Shown here: piece by piece, positions 47,050 to 59,286 of the stretch | Position numbering within the stretch: the stretch's first letter is position 1 | How the letters are laid out: each line of letters opens with the position of its first letter | Source: Floccularia luteovirens | Taxonomy: Eukaryota; Basidiomycota; Agaricomycetes; Agaricales; Squamanitaceae | Length of the DNA stretch: 64,000 bases | Reading direction: 5' to 3' | NCBI GenBank assembly: GCA_009739215.1 | Contig: VSJF01000007.1 | Coordinates: forward strand, 1,798,001-1,862,000 | The notes under the pieces: model-generated | What the model was told of the DNA's origin: nothing | The model's database searches: none | The model's input: the letters and a program-made list of their open reading frames with translations, nothing else | Position numbers and translations under genes: made by a program

Positions 47050-49828
47050 ATGGCGACCGAAGCAAATTCTATCGCACACAAGACTCTTATTGAGGTCAGC
47101 GAAACCTTCTAGTCTTGCCTAGTATATATACTGAAAGATAAGTCATTCCAGCTTGACCCATTCATGTGAGTCGGGGAATATTGCTCAAATTTTCATCTTA
47201 CAGAGGTATTATTTGATCTAGACCTGCGGATAAACAGAAGGTTAGTTAACCACTTGTGAATTATACTATGTACATGTCTTGAACATTACCTGAACATAAC
47301 AAGGGAATCCATAATCGCTGGCAGTGAGAATTCTCGTGCTTCTTGCATTGGTATACATTCTGTTCTGAACCTGAGTTCATCATTTTTAGCCCGGATATTC
47401 CAGCATTTGCGACAGTGAAACCAGGAGAGGTCTGTTACATCTCCTTATTATATCTACTTCGAGAACTGATTGCGATGCTACCACACCACTGCAGACATTC
47501 AAAGTGCATTGTGTTGGTACGACGTCAATGATGTTCGTCTTTTATTGTTCTGAACCTTACAAAATAAATATATCAAGATTGGACTGGTGCGCAGATAGGA
47601 AATAACGATAGTACGTGCGAAATACTCGTCACAAAACTATCCCCTCATTAACACTACGATTTGCAGCCAGTGATGATGTTAGGAACGTGGATCTGACAAA
47701 AGTTCATAACCTTTCTGGACCCATTGCGGTAGAAGGTGCTGAGCCTGGAGATTGTTTGGTGGTGGATATTCTGGACAGTGAGTTTCTGTTTTATTTTATT
47801 TAAGCACGATTTAACAGCTGTCTATGTTCATATGTAGTCCACGCATTTGACAAGATGCCATGGGGCTATACTGTATGTGTCGATATCCGGACAAGTCTAG
47901 CGTATGTTTTCCTTATCTAAATGGATTCACAGGGTATATTCGAGCTCGAAAATGGAGGGGGATTATTCGGTAGATAATGACCCGCTTTTTGAGTATGTCC
48001 GAGTCTAATGATATACTTACATATACTAGCACAGGAATTCAGTAGCAGAGCAGCTAAAGCTATCTGGGACTTCAATGGTAGGTGGTTCATTTTTCTGTGT
48101 ATCGGACACCCATACATACATGGGATGGTCCCCTGAAGCCTGCACGAACACAATAATGAATTGATCATATAGGGATTTACGCTACTTCTCGTCACATCCC
48201 AGGTGTTCGTTTCGCTGGTGTCACTCACCCAGGTCTTATTGGTACAGCGCCTTCACAAGAGCTCCTCGATACGTGGAACAAGAGGGAGCGAGGGCTTATT
48301 GCGGCTCATGCAACTGCGGTACCTCCAGTGGCGTTTGCCCCAGAGCCGGTAGGAGCGTATGTCGGACAAGATCTGGACCCTGAGGTGATGAAAAGAATTG
48401 CGAATGATGGTGCGAGAACTATTCCAGGAAGAGAACATGGTGGAAATTGTGATGTACGTGTGGTTCCCTTGTTTTGCTGACGTATGAGAACTACTAACGT
48501 CATAGTTTCCTTCCTTTCTTCCTTCATAGATCAAGAACTTGTCGAGGTATGTTTATATCTTGTCACTGCGATATTGTATGATATGAAGCATTGTTCGCCA
48601 GGGGTTCACGCTGCTACTTCCCAGTATACGTTAAAGGTGCCAATCTCTCGGTTGGAGATTTGCATTTCTCTCAAGGCGATGTATTAAATTTAACTTTTCT
48701 TTATTGCTTTGGTTCTAATTTGGATGATTGTCAATACAGGGAGAGGTACTATCATTTCCATATTGCGTCGATTCTTGCTCCTGAAAATACACACTCATGT
48801 ATCAGATGTCTTTCTGTGGCGCTATTGAAATGGTGAGGGACTTTCTCTTTCTCTCTTTGTTATATCGACATGACAAGAGGACACCTTAGGCTGGGATAAT
48901 CACTTTCAACACGTCAATCATTAAAGGGGGAATCGAGAAATTTGCGTTGAAACAACCTATTTTCTTGGTCAGTGATATTACTCGACAAGATATATTCTTT
49001 TTAACACTCATCATTATTAGCCCTCTCCTATCGATCCTGTATACTCATCTAAGGTTCTGCCTTGCTCCTACCTAGTCAAAACTTAACATGCCTGATCTGC
49101 AAGTCATAGCTCGTCTTCGAAGGTATTAGTGTGGACATTCGTAAGTCTCCTGGTCATATTTCATTTGCCAAAATAAAATTCTTTCTCCTCAGATGGCGAT
49201 GGAAAGCAATACAGTATGGATGCGTACGTGTTTAACAATATCTGTTGTCTCCTCGCAGATCGTACAATGTGTTTTGAACTCAAGGACTGTCGCTTACAAG
49301 CAAGCTGCTCTCAACGCAATTAGTTACCTTATGAAGGTACAGTACAATCACAAATATTTCATCCAGTGATCCAGATAGTCTAATTTTGCTATACATAGAT
49401 TGGTTATAGTGTGTATCTGCCCCAGATAAATTATCGAATTGTCATAAAATAATAACGATTCCTCTAGCTCGAGAACAGGCTTGTATGTTAAAAGAACTGT
49501 TTATTACCATTCAACCGCTGATTTTTTCCTTTCGTCTAGACCTTCTTTTATCAGCAGCTCCTGTTGAGAGTCATGTCGGAGCCTTAGTAGTATGTATTGG
49601 CAATTTTTTTCCCCTACATGTTCTCAGCTCATACATTCTAGGACTCCCCTAACGCGTGTGTAACACTCGCAATACCAACAGGCATTTTCGATCATGTAGG
49701 TTTTTTTGCACATATTAAAGGTCGCCTGACTCGAACTTGCCTTTTTATAGGATATTCTACCTAACCCCAATGGATTCCCGAAAAGAAGCTTTGGACAATG
49801 TGCCATTAGGAGTGATGGTGTTGTTTGA
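47050..49828 (+). CDS. formamidase (FmdA/AmdA family)
   Basis: A many-exon gene (about 18 exons, some under 40 nt) runs from ATG at 47050 to TGA at 49826-49828 with no frame break. Recognisable blocks are HNRWHPDIPAFATVKPGE, TFKVHCVDWTGAQIGNND, NVDLTKVHNLSGPIAVEGAE, WGYTGIFELENGGGLF, IYATSRHIPGVRFAG, PGREHGGNCDIKNLSRGSRC, LHFSQGDGE and FCGAIEM. The end reads DSPNACVTLAIPTGIFDHD, then RSFGQCAIRSDGVV. The enzyme hydrolyses formamide to formate and ammonia (EC 3.5.1.49), a nitrogen-scavenging step; the Aspergillus FmdS protein is of this family. Cytosolic, no signal peptide. The number of very short exons makes automated prediction likely to fail. No promoter element identified. Confidence 0.92.
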
Positions 49829-50071
49829 AATACTTGAGAGACATTGAGAGGAAAGCAATATTATGTAGTTAAATAAATCAATCGAAGTGTAGGCCTGTGA
49901 TCATGTGACCGCAATTCGAGCTTGTGTTGCGCGTTGAGCAATTGATTGCATATCTTATAACGGCGACGAACTACCATGTTCCGTTGCATGAAGCTCCCTT
50001 TCTCTCCGCAAAAAACAAAATTTCTAATATATGATAAAATCTGTGAATGACTCCCGTTGCTGTCTTGCTAG

Positions 50072-51430
50072 GACACTATAAAGCTAATTCGGTTCCTCAA
50101 AGTAGTACTATATCCATGTCGAGGAGGACGGGTCAGCCGAGCAAGCTTTTCTACCACTTTAGAGAGACAAATCAACGTTGACCTTGCTTTCGACGTATGC
50201 ATACCCCCTAACGGGAATAAGCACGAAGGCGGCCTTGTTATGCTCCATGGACTATTGTCAGTTCTCCATCATTCAATCTTATACCTCCCTTTAAAAAATT
50301 CATGCACCTAAACAAAGCGGATCGAAGCGAAATTGGGCTACATTGACTAAAGCATTTTGCAAAGAGTTGAATATACCCGTATATGCACTGGTAACTACTA
50401 TATCAACATCGAGGAGTCTTCCTTTTGGCGAATATAATTGTGTCCTAGGATTTGAGAAATCATGGAACATCTCCCCATGTTCGACCAATGACATATTCAC
50501 ATATGGCAGAAGACGTTCTCCATTTTATCCGTACACATTCTCTGACTGGCGTTCATTTGCTTGGACATTCAATGTAAGTCATACCACATATCAACTTCAC
50601 AAAACAAGTTTTTGACGAAATTTTAAAAGGGGTGGGAAAGCTGCTATGTCTGTTGCCCTTCATCCTTCCCTATCAGAACTTGAGAACCGTCATGTCCTGT
50701 CAAGCCTGATAGTTGCAGATGTTGCCCCAGTTAGGACCCAGTTATCTCCAAAATTCACGTCGTATGTCAAAGCAATGAAAGACATTGAAGAACTAGGGAT
50801 TAAATCGCGCAAAGAGGCGGCGTCATATCTCGAGAATTACGAAGAGGTTAGTATTGAAAACCCTTTGTAAAAAAAAATCCTCGGAACTCGTTGATGATTT
50901 TCGTAAATTTAGGACCAATCTGTCCGCTCTTTTCTACTGACCAACTTGAAATCTATGACAAAAAATGAGCCTAACGCGAGATTTCGTGTTCCTTTAGATA
51001 TTCTAGACGAAGCTATACCTGAACTTGGATCTTTTCCATATGCTCCTGAGGAACGCAAGTGGGAAGGAAAGACGTTGTTTATAAAAGGATCTAAAAGCGC
51101 GTATGTATCAGTTTGGTTCGGTAGGATGTTAACAATTAACTCATGTGGACCTTGATAATTAGATATATAAATCACCATGGGATGCCAATTATCAATGGTT
51201 TCTTCCCTAATATGAAACTCGATACTCTGGATACTGGACACTGGGGTGAGCATTTTTTGGATCTCATCACCAAGAGATTTATTCTTAGAAACCTTTTACT
51301 TGTCTTTGTAGTTCATGGCGAGAGGTAAGTATATTAAGATTCAAAAGTCGATAGCTGAGCTATATTCTCTTACAGGCCAGGTGAATTCAAAGAAATTGTC
51401 ACAAACTTCATAAAGGAGGCAGATTCATAA
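50072..51430 (+). CDS. alpha/beta hydrolase of the ABHD11/Imo32-like mitochondrial group, 5' exon unresolved
   Basis: From a TAG acceptor at 50069-50071 a frame opens with a Ser/Arg-rich leader (RGGRVSRASFSTTLERQ) and then INVDLAFDVCIPPNG. Following exons give LVMLHGLFGSKRNWATLTKAF (oxyanion-hole region), DLRNHGTSPH, the nucleophile elbow GHSMGG, and a lid region. The final block is LDTLDTGHWVHGERPGEF, holding the catalytic His. Stop TAA at 51428-51430. Ser in GHSMGG, Asp (probably upstream of the HW block) and His form the triad. The basic leader suggests mitochondrial import. I could not find a convincing ATG in frame: the nearest upstream options need a 29-bp intron. The start is therefore unknown. 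Confidence 0.82.
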
Positions 51431-51630
51431 CGCTCTGATTATTATATATCCTAGCTTTCGATTTTTGGTGTTAGATTTAGAGACTGTTTCCTTCAAAAAA
51501 GGGGGCCTGCATTGAGGCACATGTTAAGCAGCGCAGATTCAGTAATATTTGCTATTTCCAACCACATTTTATCGCATTCTAATACAACAGAACGAATCTT
51601 TTATAACTTGTGTCTCCTGAAAGATGCTAA

Positions 51631-52927
51631 TCAATCCAACCCTATTGTGGACGACGTTACTGGCTGTAGAACCCTCCGGTGTTGTGGTTGACCTTGTGCA
51701 GGGCCACCTAAAAGTGAAGACAACATATCGCCAAAAGGATTAGCTGCTTGATTTCGAGGAGGGGGAATGGCGAAATATAAGGTTGCGATATCATTCAATG
51801 CCTGTCGTGGAAACCAACTTCAAAGATCTGGTTGAAGGGATAACACTAAAACAATTACTTACAGCCCGAACCCCAGGGGATGCTAGTAAACCTCCACGAC
51901 TTTGGTAAGTCCCACAAAGCCTAACCCAACTTTCTCGCATTACTTTATTTTGATCTCCATTTGCACGTTGACAAGTTAGAACGGCCATCTGTGCAAAATT
52001 AACCAACGAGTCTGTAGTCATTATTACTTCATCCATCTCTCCAACTGATATCGTAGGACTAGATACTGGTAGCAGAGATTTTGGAAGTGCAGATGTGAAA
52101 TGTTTTATAAACGTTTTGGCTGCTAGGATGTTGCCGTTCTGGAGATAGCTGATCTGGATTGTAAGGAATGGTGTAATATAGGTTTGAATAAGAATAGTTC
52201 ATACGGAATAGTTCCACGAAGCGCAAATGCCCCTTCAGATCCGCTATGTCCAGATGACCATTGTATAAACATATCAGCAAGTAGACGGGCGCTGTCTCGC
52301 TTGCCTGAAGCAAGGAAATGAGGTTCTGCGGCATCAAACGCACTATCTTTATCGAACAACAGATCCTGTAAGGATTTGGATGATGAAAGGTTAAGGTCAA
52401 GACCTGCCTTTATAAAGTAGTTCCCCCACATAATGCTGCAAGCCTGGATCCCCTGCGGGACACTCCCCATGTTTTGCTGACCAACTACAATCGATTGAGA
52501 AATATTGTGGAGAAACGTGTTATTACACTCACGCTAGGGATTTATCAATGACAGTTTTTCTCCAACTGTCAGATGATGGTGTCAAGGCAATTAGTTGAGT
52601 AAGTCTGTCTGAGTAACATTTGTGTTGAAGAGAGGAGCAATGATAGCATCCAACCAGCGACATACCTCTACTTTCGTCATGAACTGGCTCCTTCTTAGCT
52701 TCATACACATCCAACATGAATCCTGTTAGGTCCACACCACTCCCCGCTTGTCCGATTTTTAGTAATTCGCGAGCACTTTGGAAGAGCACGTCGATTGCAG
52801 TGTCATATTGGCCTGATTTAACATATCTTGAAGCGAATGTTCGAGCCTTTTGATGGGCTTCATAGGGAGAGGCTTGAATTTGGGGTAAGATTGCATTAAG
52901 AGCTCTTGAGGATGAAGTAGATGCCAT
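51631..52927 (-). CDS. GET4: GET4/TRC35 homologue (tail-anchored protein insertion)
   Basis: Start ATG 52927, exon 1 to 52666, exon 2 52608-52533, further exons to TGA at 51631-51633. Helical-repeat blocks in order are ASPYEAHQKARTFASRYVKS, GQYDTAIDVLFQSARELL, GQAGSGVDL, WSAKHGECPAGDPGLQHYVG, FDAAEPHFLASGKRDSARLL, then RGTIPYLQNGNILAAKTF and CQRANGDQNKVMRESW. Get4 forms the cytosolic complex with Get5 that passes tail-anchored proteins from Sgt2 to Get3. The Met-rich, Pro/Gln-rich tail (GGPAQGQPQH) is typical of basidiomycete versions. No frame break was needed: at about 52410 a phase-2 intron (donor GTCTTG) resolves what looks like a shift. Start is only 56 bp from the kinase-like pseudogene on the other strand. 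Confidence 0.88.
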
Positions 52928-52983
52928 AAGTACTAGTACAAGTCTAACAATCGGAGTCCCAATTTTAGTAGTCTACCTGAGCC

Positions 52984-54620
52984 ATGTCCTCTTCTACCAC
53001 TACTACTACTGAGCCTTGGACGCTGCTATGCCAGGCCGTCAATGATGATCAAAGATGGCTGCTTCCTTGGACAACCTCCCACGAAATCAACTTTACGTTT
53101 GGGAATGTCTTGCCATCAATACCGAACAGCGGCTTTACAAGAACAGCGAGAACCATTTTCAGGGAAAAGGTCGAGGCGATCGAGTTTCCAGATCCCAAAT
53201 CGGATGAAGCTCTTGCCGGGAAAGGCTCTGTAACGATTCTTAATCCTTTGCGACGTTATGTGTATACTGGTCGATAGAGCCTGACAGACAGCACCTGCAT
53301 CTACTCATTCAAGTACCCTGTAGATTTGGAATGAAGCGGTGAAGTAGAACAAGCATGAGCTTTACTAGACAAATTTGTGGAAAAAGCACCATCCTTACTG
53401 GCAGACCCCATTCGGGAACAGCCGCTGACCTTGTCCAGTGCAATCGTCCGTTCAAGTTAAGTATGACACTATTCCGATCACTTTACTTCAGCAGGAATTT
53501 GCTGAATTCAAGGACAATTGCTCCCTAGAACCTTCCCCGGTTGCAATTCAACTTTTGGGGGACCTTACAGTTGCTTTCTGTGAATTGTACGCCAGTGAAG
53601 ACGCTCGTCGCGACGCGATCAATGACATCATCTTCAAAAGGACTAAAATTTATCTTTCCCCCGGGGTCACTTCAAGGGCAACGGAAATTCAGAACTTTTG
53701 GTCATTCCAGCGCTCATCAGAACATGCAAAAACGAAGGAGGATGTGTGTTATTTGAAGCCGTTGCCTATTACGCAAATAACTTGATTTTGAACAGTACAC
53801 ATGATTTCCTAGTATTCTTATGACCGACGTCGGTATGTTAGACGGCCTAATTACTTGTTCAATAATCAAGCGACTGGCCTGGGCCCACAAATTGGATTCT
53901 ACGGCTGTATCTGGTCGGGGGGAAAGATTATTGTCGAGACGTTGACACCGGTTTATGACCTGACGGTTCATTGAACGGATGACGAAGCAAGACAGAAGAA
54001 TGCAGCCGTCCTGAACGCAGTCTTCAAGGCCATCCCTCGACTTGTTGAGTACTATCGAGAATTAAATTGGCGCGAAACGGAATTCAACGTGAATATCCAT
54101 TTCAAACAAGTTTTGTAGATCGTGCGGGCCTGCGGACCAACTTTACCTACCAAAGGCGTGTTAACAGCACACTCGTTTCCAATGTAGTTTCTGAAAATGG
54201 GGAAGATTTGGTCATAAGTTCACGAGACAGTTTCCCGAAATTGCTCATCGTTTTCTCGCTGATTTGGGGCACGCGCCGGCTCTTCGGGCTATCAGTGATG
54301 TTCACGGTAAATGGAAGATGATTGTCATGGAGCACTCTCAATACATCCAACTCCATGACTGCGCACCGGGACTCGATAATGAAACAAAATTAACTATCAA
54401 GCACAGAGTCGAAAAGATTGTCACAAAGCTACACGCTCAAGGACTTGTTTATGGTGATATCCGTCAAATCAATATACTGGTTGACAAAAGGACGCTCGAC
54501 AGTCCGGAGGAGATTTCTATGCACGTTATCGATTTTGATTGGGCTGGACAAGAAGGTACAGCGAAATATCCAATGGGGATTAATACAAAGGACCACGGGA
54601 TGTGGCGGGTGGAACGCTAA
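52984..54620 (+). pseudogene. decayed basidiomycete protein-kinase-like family gene
   Basis: Successive open pieces in different frames match the order of an expanded mushroom kinase-like family. The N-terminal part (SVTILNPLRRYVYTGR) is followed by a stop. Then come SFKYPVDLE plus a stop, ITLLQQEFAEFKDNCS, and IGFYGCIWSGGKIIVETLTP, whose continuation has TGA where Ser is expected (LTVH then TDDEAR). Next is REYPFQTSF, then a lost base near 54210 before KFTRQFPEIAHRFLADLGHA. The final piece has the catalytic loop GLVYGDIRQINILV and the metal-binding IDFDWAG. At least two stops and two frame changes lie within 1.6 kb, so this is not a functional gene as written. Unlike the single +1 breaks elsewhere, the lesions are numerous and mixed. 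Confidence 0.8.
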
Positions 54621-55334
54621 TTACCAAAGATCATGACCTGGGAATGTTTGACTTGTTATTTTATTCAGTCTAAGGAGAGATCTACACACAGCCAAAAAGT
54701 TTCTGGGAAAAAGTGAAGGATTATTCTGGGAATCAATATTTTGCTTTATTTTCCCGCACTCTCTATGAGTCTGGGGGGTCAGCGTGGCCATAGGGTAACT
54801 AACAATGAACATTTGCTTAAATTTCTCGGTGTCTTACTCATGGATAGTGATTCCAGGCCATGTTCGATACAACTTGGCTGACAGGAACACAAACTCTTCG
54901 AGCTTCATTTTCGACAGCCTCTTGTTCAAGAGATATTGCTTTAAATTATCACACTATATTGATTATATCTAATTGATCAAAGAGTACGTAAAATGAGGTG
55001 GTAGCTCATCCTACACGCTTACTCGTTGTATCATATACAGAATAAAATCATTTTAAGAATGAGAAACCATTAATGAAATCGAGGCCACCTTGAAGGTGGC
55101 CGAGGTCATTAACAACAAAGTATATAGCATCTGCGGTGCCATTGATAACAGAGTTGAGAGAGTAGGAGGCCATATTAGGCATTTGGAGTTAGCTCATATG
55201 TAACCTGATACATGTTAAGTTTTCTAAGAAATTCAGTTCAGACGGTTGGTTACTTACACCACCGATATGGAAAAATAAATTCTGCAGCTTATTGAACTGG
55301 GCTTTTGTTATATGCAGGAGTCTAGTGCTATTAT
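54621..55334. other. intergenic with a short perfect hairpin
   Basis: No supportable complete gene. A GGCCACCTT..AAGGTGGCC inverted repeat with a 1-nt centre lies at about 55083-55101. On the minus strand the same stretch reads VINGTADAIYFVVNDLGHLQ, which may be a last exon of the gene at 55335-55793. Confidence 0.4.
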
Positions 55335-55793
55335 CTAATCTGCACCAGTAGCATTACGGTAGCGATCAAAAGCTTCCGTAGCAAAAAGCATCAAGGTTGT
55401 GCCTTGCAATGGTTGAGTAACAAGAACCCATTTAAGCATTGTAACTACTTCACCTGTGTCGAGATAACCAGCAGCCGATTCAGCAAATATTGGTTGGGAG
55501 CTTCCATATCGTACGGTTTGATTGATTCCCAAAAATTGATTGATACGCGGTGTCGCAGTGATTGGTCTGTAAGATTGCTTAATGTACGTGAGCGGAACAA
55601 ATTGGATTATACTGTATGAGTGGGGTGTTGAAATATTGCTGTTTTCACTGGATTGAACGTGATATATATTTGGACCGAGTACAGCCATGGTTGTCATTAC
55701 CCATGGTTTCTCTGGAGGAGCGGAATAAGTATAATTAGCTTTGTCCGTCGGGTAGTTTAAGTATGTTTGGTATATGTAAAACAACATTCCCAT
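55335..55793 (-). CDS. unrecognised protein (152 codons)
   Basis: An open frame of 152 codons on the minus strand begins MGMLFYIYQTYLNYPTDKAN and is rich in Tyr, Thr, Asn and Pro, with several potential N-glycosylation sites (NYT, NIS, NQT, NAT). That composition suits a secreted or surface protein, but there is no clean signal peptide in this exon and no family I recognise. Upstream exon(s) are probably missing from the model. The downstream minus-strand stretch near 55080-55180 may be part of the same gene. Confidence 0.4.
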   Translation of the reverse strand: MGMLFYIYQTYLNYPTDKANYTYSAPPEKPWVMTTMAVLGPNIYHVQSSENSNISTPHSYSIIQFVPLTYIKQSYRPITATPRINQFLGINQTVRYGSSQPIFAESAAGYLDTGEVVTMLKWVLVTQPLQGTTLMLFATEAFDRYRNATGAD

Positions 55794-56609
55794 GGTTCCA
55801 GACGGGTGGCGGAATTACAAACCAGGCTTTTACTTAAGCACCAACTGGCGACGGGAGCTCAAGAACACTAAATAGCAAGTTTTCTTCATCTCCCCAAAGG
55901 GCTGGCGAACACTATAGCGAGTTCTAGATGATCTGCAAGGTCCACACTTTGAATGTATACTGCCGAAAACCAATAGAAAACGAAGGATGACATCGTGGCT
56001 GTCCAATCATCAGGAGTTGAATGGCATTGCATTTGCCTGCTGCTCATGTGTTTAGCATCCATTATACTACACCGGACCCACCATCTGCCTGCATTACATT
56101 CAAGCTAAGATTAGTGAGTAGTATGCTACAAAACGAAGTTTATCATACCTCTTGATATCCGTATGCTATTTCGAGAATTTGACATTTGACATTGACATGA
56201 CCCAACCGGATGGTTTTATAGGGGTATATATCATGCTGAGCGCTGAAGCTGAAGGCAGAATCAGCGCCGATTAATTAAGGTGAAACTTTGACGTTTCTAT
56301 GCCATCTCTGAATCATCAACATCATTTCCTGGAGCAACATTCGTTCCATGTTTTCCTTCGGGTTCTCATAAAAATAACGCGTGGAGAGTTTTTGCGTCTG
56401 TTTCAACACCTCGCTTCTCATTTTATTTCAAAATTCAAACCCTCCCAAATGGATCTTCGTATAGGCCGTGATGTGGGAACAACCTATGTATTCTTTGTCA
56501 GGTTCTCATACGTAAGAATCTTTGTGTAAAGGAAGGTACTATCTGAAACAAGCTTTCATACCCTATAAAAACAGCTCGAAGACACGATAATGGCATACGT
56601 GTCGAGGAA
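55794..56609. other. intergenic, 800 bp
   Basis: A 76-codon plus-strand open frame (56299-56529) has no family similarity. Nothing else recognised. Confidence 0.35.
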
Positions 56610-58495
56610 ATGTCGGCTAGAATTTTCTGCAATATCTTTACATATCTCCTTCTCTCTTCCATTCTGGTAAGAGGTGACGATGATAAGGCGACCTCGAATG
56701 TTGTAGACCTTGGGTATGCCAAGTACCAAGGGTCTATCGATCCTGTGTCGCAAAATACGCAATTTTTGGGCGGGCATGCGATTTGCAGCACCTCCTACTG
56801 GTGACCGCGCCCGTAGTTTCATGCTATGATATCTACTAACTTACTAGTATTGATACCTAGGCGCTTTCCGCTGGAGAGAACCTCATACCCCTGCAACCAC
56901 ATCTGGTGTTCAACTGGCCAATGCTGAACCAAACCGCTGCTTTGAGGCTGGGCAAGGTAACTCACCTGTAACTCCTTTCAGACCTTTAGGAAAATCGCCC
57001 ATGTCGCTCGTGAAACCGGATGTTCGCACGACACAAAATATTCACGAGAAGCGGGACGTTCCCGGATTTTCTGAGGATTTTCTATTCCTGAAGTAAGATA
57101 TATTATTACGATTGATCGAGCCCTCACTCCTCCACCGTACATTCTACTAGTGTTTATACACCCGGCGAGCTTGGACAAAAGCAAAACTTACCGGTAGTGT
57201 TTTGGATTCACGGGTACAATTCATCCTACTTTGATATAAGGTAGATGTATCTAATACTTACTTATAACGGAGGATATGTCTCTGGAAGCGCCTCAGGATT
57301 CCGAGGTACTGATATCTTCAATGGAAATGATCTTATTCGTCAGTCTGGAAACGGTGTCGTTGTCGTTGTCATTCAATATCGTTTGGGTATATTTGGATTT
57401 CTTCCCGGTAAGAACGATGACCCTGTCCTGGAGGTAAGTTGAGGTTACGCTAATAGTCACTGCGGAGGAAAGGAAGCTAAATCAACTAAGACGCTATATA
57501 GTGAAGCTGTTGCCCGAACTAAGTGAGTGACTTGTGTGTTATGATACTCGGCCTTTTATTTAATACATTTTCAGCTGTTCATCAGCTTCGGATACCCTAG
57601 CTTGCTTGCGTCAAGTGGATATTAACACTCTGCAAATTCTTTGGCACATTTGTCTTTGTGCCAGTGGTGGATGGGACCTTGATCACAGAACGACCCACTA
57701 AACTACTTCAACGTGGCCAGGTTAATGGGGTACGCAACAGACCTATATGTTGCTCAAATCTGATCAATTGGTCTTTAGGACATTCTCTTAGCGATTACAA
57801 ACACCTTCGGAGATGCTCCCTTTGTGAATCAAAGCACTGCAGATACTATTGTAGTATCCGACTACGTGACGCAACTCTTTCCATTTTTTGGGCCAAAGCA
57901 AATTGCTACTGCAGTCGCTAGATATCAGGAAGTGGGGACTCCGATTGAGCAAACCGTTGGTATAATGGGCGAATGTAAGATACCAAAATGAGTTTGTGTT
58001 GAGATCATTCCTCATCTATCTTGACAGCCATATTTATATGCCCCACCTATGCACTACTTCGAGCATTCAATGGTCGTTCATTTAAGGTAATTTTAACTCT
58101 AAAAACTCAAGCAGAGAAACAGAACATATAAGTACTAACTTTTGTATCCAGGGAGAATTTGCCATCCCCCCAGGGGAACACGGGAATGATGTAGCTTACT
58201 ACTTCCCGAAGTAAGTGGCCACGTTGCTTTTCAATCATAAATATCTCCTAATCATATGGATAGTGGAAATCTACTGCCATTCAATAACACTGAATTTATC
58301 AATGCGTTTGCAGAATCTTTTATGAACTTTGCCATGTCACTTGACCCGAACGTAAAATGGAATCCGGCGGACATTACTCTTAAATGGAGTGTGTGGAATG
58401 GTGGGTTCGAGATGCTCTTCAACAGAAGAGATGCTGGTTTGCCCGCTGTACACTCGATAACGACATCGAATGGTTTACTTGAACGTTGCAAGTGA
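56610..58495 (+). pseudogene. carboxylesterase type B relic lacking the nucleophile region
   Basis: The ATG at 56610 opens a good signal peptide (MSARIFCNIFTYLLLSSILV) and the family start YAKYQGSIDPVSQNTQFLG, but a small insertion shifts the frame before MRFAAPPTGDRA. Further exons give FRWREPHTPATTSGVQLANA, GFSEDFLFL, PVVFWIHG and GGYVSGSASGF. Between the last two, the acceptor expected before GGYVSG reads AAC instead of AG. After QYRLGIFGFLPG the gene should contain the nucleophile elbow (GESAG-type) and about 150-200 residues; they are absent. It resumes at SEAVARTNCSSASDTLACLRQ, FGTFVFVPVVDGTLI, then FGDAPFVNQSTADTIV and PPGEHGNDVAYYFP. Deletion of the catalytic serine segment makes it non-functional as an esterase. 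Confidence 0.8.
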
Positions 58496-59286
58496 GCTCA
58501 TTGTTTTCTGAGAAAGTTATGTTGCGATTTTCAATAGCTTCTGGAATGGTGTTTCTCAGCTGACTGCTCAATAATTATTTCTACACTGCATATATTTAGC
58601 AAGTTCTATAGTATGAACTGAATATCATTATAGAAGTTACTTTCTTTCAAGTTCTGTTTGCTGTTGTGTGATAGGTAAAAAAGTTTGATATCCGATCTGA
58701 TGATCCTTCGAATGTATATCTTTCTGGCTGGTTATTTTAAAATTAATGTGCATGGAATCCTAGGATGTTACTCAAGTGTTCAGTAACATAAACCGTACTA
58801 AAATTACAGTAACTCTGGCTCTTCCCACATTTCTCGACGTAACGCTTTCAGTCCTTATATATGTGGCTATCTCTTTGAAACAACTATAGAGCATCACGAC
58901 GGCAAACACTGATGCTCTGGTGTTTGGCACTGCCTTTGACTGACAATCTACAGTCGTAGGAGCCTTGGTAGAACTCAGTGTGAAGCATAGCGTTGGTCCA
59001 CAGGCTGCGTACTGCTGTGTAGCAAACACCTTAATCCCACCCGGTGCGCCAATGTAGTGCTGTGCAGCAGCGGCTATGTTACTCTTACATATCAAGAATG
59101 CTGCCATACTCAACGAGTACATTGTTGTGGTAAGTGGTCAGCCACTGAAACCAACAAAGACAAACAGAGAGAGCCCCTCTCCCCACCTCCAACCCGTCAA
59201 CATCGTTTTGTCTGACAAATCGAAAACCTGTATTCTCTGTCTTTTATCGTCAATCAATTTTCTCTTTCTCTTTCCTTTATTCATTC
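58496..59286. other. intergenic, promoter of the MYND gene
   Basis: No supportable gene. A minus-strand open frame of 116 codons (58772-59122) has a Cys/Ala-rich composition but no splice partners or family similarity. Confidence 0.35.

Noticed and set aside
52409..52420. Frameshift in GET4
   Set aside because: A phase-2 intron (donor GTCTTG, acceptor before the FDAAEPHF block) explains the change of frame.
55083..55101. Hairpin as a transcription terminator or small RNA
   Set aside because: It lies in a probable coding stretch (GHLQGG) and has no supporting context; eukaryotic genes do not use such terminators.
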